Origin: Favolaschia claudopus
Taxonomy: Eukaryota > Basidiomycota > Agaricomycetes > Agaricales > Mycenaceae
NCBI GenBank assembly: GCA_037176885.1
Contig: JAWWNJ010000099.1
Location: forward strand, 434,001 to 498,000
DNA length: 64,000 nucleotides
Direction: 5' to 3'
A program made the position numbers and the translations under genes. Numbering within the stretch: position 1 is the first letter of the stretch; every line of letters begins with the position of its first letter. Of this stretch, positions 1-7,959 are shown in pieces. The notes under the pieces are model-generated. The model was not told where the DNA came from. It was given only the letters and a program-made list of their open reading frames with translations, and made no database searches.

Positions 1-233
1 CTTTTATTGTGCATATGTTTATTGTACTTATTGGAGAATTGTAGCACATTTTAGAGGTGCATACGAGGTCAAAACAGTGCAATGCAGCTCAAAACGAGGA
101 GACGGGGAACCGTGGGACGGAAACTTCCATTTATGGATGTCAGCTCCGAGCTGCCTCGGCCCAACTCCGAGCTCGAGCGAGCTGATGGGCAATCACCTCG
201 AGCTCAGCTCCAACTCAGCTCCCGGCAGCACTA
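1..233 (+). mobile_element. 3' end of a hAT transposon (left side outside the window)
   Basis: These 233 bases match 47943-48175, the 3' end of the complete hAT element further right, with no difference that I can see by eye. The segment ends in the terminal repeat CCGGCAGCACTA at 222-233. The 8 bases that follow (GCCGAACC, 234-241) would be one copy of its target duplication; the other copy lies outside the window. It carries no transposase coding. Identity over the whole segment suggests both copies moved recently. Confidence 0.9.
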
Positions 234-594
234 GCCGAACCCCTCGTGCGAGGGACCCCTTGAATGCAGTGATTTGCAGTGCGGGAAGAACGGTGCGGTA
301 TCCGGGTCCGATACTAAGCACAGTGTTAAACGTATGTGTGATCACTAACTTGATCATTGAACGAGATTTAACGGAACACTTATGATTATTAGGTGTCGCT
401 ACTTCCTACCGCAGCATCTGCGAGCGCGTGATCGTTAATCGAGGAATTATCACGCAGTGGCTGGAACGTCTCCCATCTGAGACCAGCGAGTCAGTTGCCG
501 TTCTCGTTGACCCTGCAGATCATCAGAACGTACCCCGAGCTTACAAGCTCATTAGAGCTTGTATCTCCCTCGGCTCTCAACCAGAATCGACAAC
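234..594. other. No recognisable feature
   Basis: Only short open frames without recognisable protein signal. This is the flank of the hAT terminus and leads into the gene fragments that follow. Confidence 0.5.
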
Positions 595-905
595 CGAATG
601 TCACCGACAGATCACAGCACTCGCCGTGCCTTCGCCATGGCCGGAGAGATGTGGCGCGCTTTCTTGGACCCGTTTACGGATGGCGCGCAATCGCTTTCGC
701 AAGCCCTCACAGATTTGTCAAAATTTGCTCACCTCGCATTCTATTTTTACCGCCAACACGGCTCCTCATTCCTTTCCTACCAGCTTCATGCCGACTTGCA
801 GACCATTGTCAAGGCCGCATTTTTCTGCGTAGCGCGTCAAAAAAATCTGGACCCGACTCGTGCCTTCTATCTCTACTCGTATCAAATCGGCAGCGATCGA
901 CTAGG
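595..905 (+). pseudogene. Fragment of an unrecognised agaric-type protein
   Basis: About 100 codons of protein-like sequence lie in one frame, rich in aromatic residues, with a stretch reading FLDPFTDGAQSLSQALTDLS followed by helical hydrophobic text. The style resembles a long uncharacterised protein family that I associate with Agaricomycetes, possibly transposon-linked, but I cannot name a domain. At about 905 similarity passes without a break into an F-box protein tail in another frame, so this is a chimeric or decayed piece and not a gene with its own ends. There is no convincing start or stop and no function is assigned. Confidence 0.35.
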
Positions 906-1223
906 AGTGGCTCGGTACAAGAGCATCGCGGAGACATCGCATTATTGCATCTGGAGACATTGGTTCTGGAAGCGGGCAGCGACGGCTTCAACGAACACTT
1001 TTTGAAGAGTATTGTCGCTCCCTCCTTGCTCTGCTTCAAACTACCGGAACGTCTGAAGATTGAACACCCAACTGACGCCGGCGTCATCGACATTTTCGAG
1101 TCGCTCGAAGCCTTTATTTTGAAATCTGGTTGCCACCTCCAGGAGCTAGAGATCACCGATGCATGTAATGACCCGGATTACTATCGCGCTAGATTTCCAT
1201 CCATCCGTGTAATCGTCAAGTGA
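906..1223 (+). pseudogene. C-terminal remnant of an F-box/LRR-type protein
   Basis: The frame ending at 1223 gives about 105 residues with the pattern HLETLVLEAG, then SPSLLCFKLP-like text, then LEAFILKSGCHLQELEI and a final RFPSIRVIVK. Known family pattern: agaric F-box proteins have an N-terminal coiled coil, an F-box, and irregular leucine-rich repeats ending in a line such as 'LE.li.rS.c.L..L.i'. Only the last repeats are present. The F-box itself is missing, and the N-terminal part of the same kind of protein appears downstream at 1554 instead of upstream, so the locus is rearranged. Non-functional. Confidence 0.5.
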
Positions 1224-1553
1224 TCGTGCAATACGTGATTTTATTGGTTCTGGAATTACGATAGCTAGAGTTGGGACTTGGAAGCCGGAACACCAAAGTA
1301 CCGTTTCTTTCCGAAATCCGCGCCACGCACACGAAATTCTCTCTGATCCGGTAGCGTTGTGGCAAGAACCCAGATAATCGCCGGTTGAAACTAGACCAAC
1401 CCTAACCCCAGAAATGATCATCACAAAGCCGTCGTGACTCACCTTGACTTTCTGCCACGACCACAAGTTCCTATAACCCTTGTCGTCCTCTGATACAGCG
1501 GTCTCTCGTTCCAACTCCTTCTTCTAGGAGTCTTTAATCTTCGCAACTCAACA

Positions 1554-1781
1554 ATGCTTGAATGCATGGAAGCCGACCGGGCTTTCATTGGTCAGAAAGA
1601 CGCCGAAATTTTGGAACTCGAAGCCCTGATCTTAGCCCTCGAGAGGTCGATTGCCGAGCTACGTATAGCTAAGGAGCCCGCGCAGCACCGACTCGAAGAC
1701 GCCGAAATATTGCTGACTGATCTAAGAGGCACAAAAGTATCACATACCTATCTCTACATTTTATTTGAGGTCATTCGGTGA
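1554..1781 (+). pseudogene. N-terminal coiled coil of an F-box protein, truncated before the F-box
   Basis: The ORF of 75 codons starts at ATG 1554 and gives a Glu/Leu/Ala-rich heptad segment (residues 5-60, for example EADRAFIGQKDAEILELEAL). This closely matches the usual N-terminus of agaric F-box proteins, where such a coiled coil precedes 'LP.Ei...IF'. Here the frame runs into unrelated residues after about residue 60 and stops at 1781, so the F-box never appears. The 5' flank (about 1500-1553) is pyrimidine-rich, as expected for a fungal leader. With 906-1223 it may be the two ends of one gene whose middle was lost and whose order was swapped, or two separate fragments. Confidence 0.5.
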
Positions 1782-2197
1782 AGTATACAGCCAGATTTTC
1801 ACCAAAAAGCCACGGCAATTTCTATTTGCCACCACTGTAGGTACGAGTGTGTTCAGATAAGATAAGCAGATTAAATAGCATTCACACATCACAATGCCTA
1901 CAATATGACAAGGTAAGATAGACGTCACCCCGATCCGGCACGTGGTTATGTAAGCCGAAACATCATGTCAACAAAGTCCTTATAACTCTGGGCACAACAA
2001 CATATTGATAATTCTAAGACCATCAAACTGTAGCTAAGAGGTCTATCTACGATTTGATGGAACGGATTCAGCCAATAATTCCTTGTTGAAAAGTTATAAA
2101 GTGATCTTTCCAAAAAAGGCAACCCATTCTAAAAAGCCATTTCGACGTGTTTGGGCCGATCTTGCGAAAAATCCTTCCAACATTTGGCGGATTACAT
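1782..2197. other. No recognisable feature
   Basis: AT-rich sequence between the F-box fragment and an inverted-repeat element. I see no gene or clear repeat. Confidence 0.5.
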
Positions 2198-2794
2198 AAG
2201 CTTACATACACAGTACACGTGATATATCCGCGATCATATGGTGGGGGACGTGACTTCATGTCACGCCGCAATTTTTGGAATTTTGACCTGAAACCCGGCC
2301 CAATCGACTTGGAATATCCAAGAGTGGCCGTTTTCCGAAATCTTGGACCATGGGAACTTTTTGATGGGAAATGGCCAAATTTTCGCTGAAAAAACAACAT
2401 TTTAAGGGGGTGAAAATACCATTGAGGTGGGACTTGAGAAGATTTTCAACATTCCATTCCGCCCCCATCAATCTCTTCTGACCGAATTCATGAATTACCT
2501 ATATCTGGAGGCAGATTGACCATTGATGGACCATCAAATTTGCCCCGGCAGAGGCGTTTCGGATCAAATTCCGCTTTAGGATGGCCAAATTCGTGGCCAA
2601 AATCACGAAAGTCAACGGAGGGTAAAACTGTTCCATCCAATCTGTTCTACTCCTCATAAGGATGCGATTTCTGCAAGATCAAGAAATTCGGGTGACTGTC
2701 ACACAAGTTATTGGCGTCACAACATTGTCCATAAAAGTTTGTCACGAAGTCACGTCCCCCACCATAGACGCGACGCGACGCGCCATGTAAGCTT
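2198..2794. repeat. Inverted-repeat (MITE-like) element, about 0.6 kb
   Basis: The two ends are inverted copies: AAGCTTACAT at 2198-2207 pairs with ATGTAAGCTT at 2785-2794. Further in, TATGGTGGGGGACGTGACTT (from 2237) pairs with its complement near 2747-2766. The arms are about 70 bp and imperfect. The interior has only short spurious frames. No target duplication is obvious, so the superfamily is unknown. Confidence 0.5.
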
Positions 2795-3275
2795 TGGAAT
2801 ACACTGTTTAGTGTGAGGAAAGTATGACTCAGACCAGCACCAGGACTTAGTCATCTACTGTATCCTCTGTGTACCTTCCCCCCAACAGAGGTCAGACTGC
2901 GCAGTGCGGACTGAACTGGGATTCAAACTTAGAGTCAGACATATGCAACACATATGTATTTACTTGATGGGTGGGGCGGTCAGTGGCCCGAGAGCCTCCA
3001 GTTTCTTACTTAAGCTGTGAACCTCTCTTTTTTTAATAAAAAAGTTCCCAAGACCTCAAAATCGCAAACGGAGTAAGTTGATTTTTCAAACCGGCGGGTG
3101 GCTGTGCAAACGTAATGCTTATATAAGGGTGCCGGATTGGGGTGACGTCTATCTTAGAAAAATAGTGGCGCAAAAAAGTCAACCTCAAAAAAAAGTGCGC
3201 GAAAATTCTCGACACAAAAAAGGTGCGCAACTTTTGAGCGTGAACGAAAACCAGCGCGATGGTCGGCCGAAAAAT
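2795..3275. other. Intergenic, no gene seen
   Basis: Mixed sequence with a T-run near 3028. No supported coding region. A weak Pol III B-box-like string occurs on the minus strand near 2930, but there is no tRNA fold around it. Confidence 0.4.
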
Positions 3276-3350
3276 ATGGCGGTCCAAATGCACATTTAAT
3301 ATTGCGCTGGTTTTTTCGAGTTTCGCGCACCTTTTTTGCCCGAAAGTCAG
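3276..3350 (+). repeat. Dispersed repeat, copy 1
   Basis: A block of about 75 bp from ATGGCGGTCCAAATGCACAT to the run TTTTTTGCC is repeated almost exactly at 4939-5014. Its first 30 bases recur in inverted orientation at 5098-5127. Around this copy, short GCGCAAAAAAG/CTTTTTTGCGC-like strings alternate on the two strands (3169-3376), suggesting a foldback element. Confidence 0.7.
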
Positions 3351-3376
3351 ATTTGCGCACCTTTTCACTGTGCGAA

Positions 3377-3560
3377 GTATTTGTCATGAAATTCAAAACA
3401 ATAATGAGGAATTTCAAGATTCCTGATGTTTTGTCATGAACCACATCATGAAATTCAAGATGCCTTTCATGATGCTCAGAAACCCATTTTTACAATGGTT
3501 GTTGAGCATATGAATTCATGACAAAACATCATGAATTTCATCATGCAAGACTGTCAAATT
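3377..3560. repeat. Cluster of CATGA-type inverted repeats
   Basis: Strings such as GATGTTTTGTCATGAA and TTCATGACAAAACATCATGA face each other, with several further CATGA/TCATG words. The same words return at 4852-4905. The stretch can fold on itself. No coding. Confidence 0.5.
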
Positions 3561-3686
3561 TTTGCTAAGTCCACTCACCGGGTTGTTGAGTGCCATTATG
3601 TACTCAATATTCTACTCACACATCATATACCCCTCCCTAATGTAAAGAGGGGTTGAAGAAGGTGGGTCAGGAATATCCGTAGCGGG

Positions 3687-4682
3687 CTCCGTAGTCGGAT
3701 GTCGCAAAAATCGAAAGTCTGATATAACCGATTATAACCGATTATAGCAGTTATTGGGCGATCATAGGCTGGTTATACCTAGTTATAACCGGCTATAGGT
3801 CGGGAGGACCCTTATAGCCTATTAGAACTACCTTACGAGCTGCAACACCTAACAATAGTACGACGGGGATTGGTCAAGCTTGGAGCGTATGGCTTCTCGC
3901 TCAGGCTCGGAGTCGGGAACATATGAGGTGGATGAGTGTGAACGACGCAGTTGCATGGTTAAGATGGGCCTTGGGCCATTTCGGGGACGCCCCACACAGT
4001 GACGTCACCATGGGAATATGAGGCCGCAGGCCGTGACAGCGTGACTCCGCAGCTCTTTCCTCTCAACCACCACCATCGACAGCTCGAGGACATACGACGG
4101 CGTCGATCCCGCCCTCCCTTCATGCTAGTGTCGGTATCTTCGACGGGTGGGCTCAGTAACGGTCGCTTGCCCACGCATTGATCACAAATCACCGACATGG
4201 GGGAATCGCATCGGTCCATCGGTGTGTCGCTTTTGTTGCTTATTCTCCGATGAAGTTCTAATCCTGTGCCCTTTGAAGCTTCAACGCAACTGTGAACAGT
4301 TGGTGTGTCTTTAGTTTCTTCATCCCCCGTGCGCTGTCTCATCTCGGTTGTAGTTGCCTTCATCGGATACTCCCCTCCCCTTCCCCAACATAGCTGGCGA
4401 CTTCTACGATGTTGTACACGTACCTTAGTTGGAAATAGATCAATTTTATTCAGTACTTTGCTTGATTTGAGATGAATTCCATGGGCCAAATGTGCGGTGA
4501 AAACTTCCCCGGGCCAACACGGTAATAAGGAGCTATAACCTCTATAATGACTTATAACGATCTTTAAAAATTATAGGACTTATAAGTCTAATCAGGCTTT
4601 ATAGGCCCCCCTCCCAGATTATAGACTTATAACAGGTTACAACTGAGTATAACCGGGTTTCGATTTTTGCGACAGACTCCCT
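3687..4682. mobile_element. About 1-kb element with long imperfect terminal inverted repeats
   Basis: GTCGCAAAAATCGAAA at 3708-3723 is matched in inverted orientation by TTTCGATTTTTGCGAC near 4658-4673. Inward on both sides come many TTATAAC/GTTATAA and TATAG words (3725-3800 and 4540-4660), giving subterminal arms of about 100 bp. The interior contains a 176-codon minus frame (3959-4489) with no recognisable domain, which I regard as chance. No clear target duplication, so I do not assign a superfamily. Confidence 0.55.
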
Positions 4683-4732
4683 TGATGTAGCCACATATAT
4701 AGTGTGGCAAGCCAGTACGAATAAATCCATCT

Positions 4733-4801
4733 TAGCCGAGTTGGATGTATGCACATTGCCTCATTTCGTAGCGCCAAGCTGAGGTCATGCGTTCGAGTCC
4801 C
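4733..4801 (+). other. tRNA-like sequence with Pol III A- and B-box matches
   Basis: TTAGCCGAGTTGG (A-box-like) is followed about 55 bases later by GTTCGAGTCC (B-box match). A CCTCA/TGAGG stem lies between them. The acceptor and T-stems do not pair, so this is not a working tRNA as read. A decayed tRNA or the head of a tRNA-derived SINE would fit. Confidence 0.3.
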
Positions 4802-4938
4802 TCTGGAGGTTAGATATTTGTTTTACATTTTTGCTCCTTTTCACCGCCAAAAATCATGATGTTATCGTCATGAATCCACAACAAAACGTCATGAAAATAA
4901 CGTCCGAAAGTCCGAGGAGAAAAACCAGCGCGGAATTT

Positions 4939-5014
4939 ATGGCGGTCCAAATGCACATTTAATATTGCGCTGGTTTTTTCGAGTTTCGCGCACCTTTTTT
5001 GCCCCAAAGTCAGA
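4939..5014 (+). repeat. Dispersed repeat, copy 2 (partial inverted copy at 5098-5127)
   Basis: Near-identical to 3276-3350. The inverted piece ATTAAATGTGCATTTGGACC at 5098-5117 continues with GCCATAAAAT, making a local foldback of about 190 bp. Confidence 0.7.
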
Positions 5015-5055
5015 ATCCACCATATGCCGTAGCCGCTCCACAGCGCATGCCGTGA

Positions 5056-5082
5056 GAGCCACCGGGTGGCTCCCGGTGGCTC
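5056..5082. repeat. Perfect 11-bp hairpin
   Basis: GAGCCACCGGG (5056-5066) and CCCGGTGGCTC (5072-5082) pair perfectly around a 5-base loop. The hairpin sits between the two inverted pieces of the dispersed repeat, so it may be the tip of that foldback. Confidence 0.6.
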
Positions 5083-5661
5083 TGCGCAAAGTCTCTATTA
5101 AATGTGCATTTGGACCGCCATAAAATTGGGACTGCGACTTGTCACGAAGTTCGGTCCGCAACCATATCAATCATCGTATAAGCTTCTTGCTCTCACCCAC
5201 AACCTCTCCCACCCACGCAACGCCTCGACGGTGTTGACGGCGTGCCAGCGCAAGTAGCCTTCAACATTAGGAGCTCGCCTAATGGTTCTCCTGCCTCTAT
5301 GAGCGTCGCAGGCGCTATCTCTTGTCTGGCAGATTCTCAGTTCAATCATATTTCTTGGCTACATCGATACCGTCGCCGGAGAAGAATATGGCACAACATC
5401 ATCCGATGGAACTCGTGGCCTCACAGTTGAGCAGGAAATGCTATAATTCAACTGGACAAATAGTAGCCTGTATTCCTGATGTAGAAAAACTGGCGTCTTT
5501 GCATTGGTTTCGCCGGGATAACGAGCAACTTTGTCTCATAAAGTGCAGCCAAAAGCAGTGAGAAACATGGCGAATCCGGTTGTTTTTTGTGCGTAGACCA
5601 GCTCAACTCCAAGAGTACAGGCCCGTGTCATTTCAACGTGCTTGTGTCTGGTAGAGCGGAT

Positions 5662-5710
5662 TTGATGGAAATTTCCTTATTTGGGAAGTAAATTGATTTT
5701 GCCGCAACTG
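5662..5710 (-). repeat. Orphan terminus of a TA-flanked MITE
   Basis: Read on the minus strand, 5710-5662 begins CAGTTGCGGCAAAATC and ends near GGAAATTTCCATC. This matches with changes the terminus of the element at 34220-44788 (CAGTGGCGGCAAAATCTGAT...). It is followed by TA on the plus strand at 5711-5712. The partner end was not found. Confidence 0.5.
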
Positions 5711-6596
5711 TATATAGCATGAACTTGAGAGGCTTGAGTACTCGGTATGACCAAAAGTAACCGGAATCACAAATTGCCTATATATGGCAAGCTAGCACAC
5801 AGAACCGCTGGGAGGATTGGTACTGTAATCATGGTAGAAGTATAGGCTCATGTACTATGTCTGTGGATGGAATGAAAAAATCGCGTTTTTTCAAAACGAA
5901 AAAAGAGAAAAAGAGGGGGAAAAAGAGGGAGACTCTTATGATTTAAGCTGACCTAATCACCTATACAACTCGTGTTCTCGAGTCCTCAGACCACAAAACG
6001 GCGGTTTCTTGCTTTGATTTACTATCGATGCCGGTTGTTCCGTAGAAATCTGTTGATTTCAAACCAGCAACTTCAACTTGAAGACTGTTTGGTACGTTTT
6101 TAGGCTATTTTCTACCCGGCTTAACACCACCAGGCGTCTGACACAAACTTGCAAGTGTTGGAAAACTGTATCTTTCTGGTCAAAATAAGAGTCTTCTCCA
6201 ATTATTTGCTACCATTCTGCATTTTCAAAGCTGTTCCCGACGCCATTTCTTCCCCGGAGCTCAAGACATCAATCTACTTCCTTCTCTAAAGCTAGAGAAT
6301 ATTCACCAATACCTCGAAAATGTCTCCTTCTCTACTCCAATCTACTCCCCTACTCTTTAGCATGCAAGCATAGCTTAGAAGTAGAGGAAATTTATCCTCA
6401 AAAACAACTCAAATACACGGCGAAATAGGCCGAGACACAGCCGCGGCAGCCAAAGAAGCCGGGAAACGGAGCAAAATGTCAGAAAACGGCATTTCGGGTG
6501 ATATGCGCAATATCCTGCCACAAAAGCGCGCCATTGGGCGCGCAGAGAAGAAATTGTATTTTCTTCGGCATTTTTCGAGGATTTCAACACTTTTTT

Positions 6597-6880
6597 GTCA
6601 CATTCGTTCAAGGCCTCGGTGACCTGTGACACGTACGAAAAAATTCGTCAATTCGGGGGCCTGTGACGCGTGACAGACGAATTGATCGAAATAGTACAGT
6701 ATAGAATAAGGCCAAAATAAGGCGCGCAAGTGAACCCTGACCTACGGCTAACACATCTCAACAAAAACTAGACTAGCATTTGGAGGCATTTCGATTTTTT
6801 GCGCGGCCATCACGTTGTCACTTGATGTCACGTCTGTGACGAGAGTCACAATTCGTGACCAAATCGTGACTTGCGTCACA
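6597..6880. repeat. Cluster of 12 GTGAC/GTCAC pentamers
   Basis: I count twelve copies of GTGAC or its complement in about 285 bases (for example 6619, 6626, 6663, 6670), where fewer than one is expected by chance. Many are paired head to head. Function unknown; smaller groups occur near 25660 and 52050. Confidence 0.6.
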
Positions 6881-7171
6881 ATTCTGTTGATGTCGCGTTT
6901 CCTCGCGTTTCGCGTTGAGTTTGGGGCGCAATCAGCTTGGGAAACTGTTTTGGAGGGGTTCAAAACGGCAGGTGCGTACTCTGGAAGTATCCTGATAGTA
7001 TTTTTGACGGATTATACTGCCACCAACGGTGTTTTATCTATATCAAATCTATATTCATCGTTTTCTGCGAATACGTCTAGAGAGCACTTGCGGTCGTACA
7101 GTAAGTGTACCTACAAAGCAGGGGCATCAAATGATGAAAAATATCTCAGACTTTTTTTTTTTTTTTTTTTT

Positions 7172-7959
7172 GGAGCGTTTAAATAACGATTATCAGTCTG
7201 CAGAAGCATTCCGAGTCGTCCGCTTTGGTTACTGGGTTCTATACCAGAGGATGCCGGGGAAGATGTCCAGGAGGAAATGCCTTACGCACGATTTATACCA
7301 GTGTGGGACTCCAGCGGAAGGAATCGAGGAATGACGAAAAGGGTGTGAGTGGGACTCGGGAAAAGCTCGGAAAAAGCCCTACAGTGGGACTCGGAAGCTC
7401 GGATGAGGAGATTTGAGCTTCAACAGTGGGACTCGGCATTCCGGCACATCAATACATTTGATTTGAATCAATAGCACGGAATTGGCATGAAAATACCGCC
7501 CCGACGCTTTAAAATAATCCCTGGCTCCACGCAGTGGGCCTCCGCGGCGAGCGGTAGCACCACGCAGTGGGCCCAGCGGCGAGCGAAAGCCCCACGCAGT
7601 GGGCCTAGCGGCGAGCGTCAAGGGGGGTCCGCGGGGGTCTCCCCCGCGCTACATGAATCAAATTCTGAGTATAAACAGCAAAATAAAACGAAAATACCGA
7701 GTCAAACTTCTCAGAAATGCCGTCAGGCCGAAGGAGGGGGGGTCTGGGGGGAACAATGTTCCCCCCAGTAATTATTCTAGCCCTGAAATAACTCAGAAAC
7801 ACTTGGAAAACCAATTGCGGCTCAAAATGCCGAATTTTGATGGATCGATCAAATAATGATCGCCAGCTGATAGCAGCTGATGCGACAGACATCAACAGTG
7901 GGACTCGCTTAAATAGCCGAGTCCCACTCCCACTGTTCTTGTATATACTCGAAGGAATC
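7172..7959 (-). other. LINE 3' UTR with GC-rich tandem repeats and hairpins
   Basis: It lies between the stop codon at 7960 and the poly(A) tail. It holds three tandem units beginning CACGCAGTGGGCC and containing GGCGAGCG (about 7529-7618) and repeated AGTGGGACTCGG words (7351, 7381, 7424, 7897). It also holds the hairpin at about 7894-7940, in which CAGTGGGACTCG faces CGAGTCCCACTCCCACTG, and the self-complementary GGGGGGAACAATGTTCCCCC near 7750. Such structure could mark the RNA for its own reverse transcriptase (inference). Confidence 0.65.

Larger units (their letters stand above)
5128..7136. other. No gene recognised
   Basis: Several open frames of 60-123 codons occur (for example 5242-5561 and 6815-7186) but none shows a recognisable domain, consistent codon bias or a convincing start. 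The stretch holds a MITE terminus (5662-5710), a purine-rich run (about 5870-5935) and a GTGAC cluster (6597-6880). Confidence 0.5.

Noticed and set aside
3959..4489. 176-codon minus-strand ORF inside the 3687-4682 element
   Set aside because: No domain, no hydrophobic core pattern and no family resemblance; the base composition alone can explain an open frame.
4716..4803. Functional tRNA gene
   Set aside because: Promoter boxes are present, but the acceptor stem and T-stem do not pair; kept only as a tRNA-like remnant.
7529..7618. CRISPR-like array
   Set aside because: Three GC-rich tandem units with only a few bases between them, inside a LINE 3' UTR in a eukaryote.
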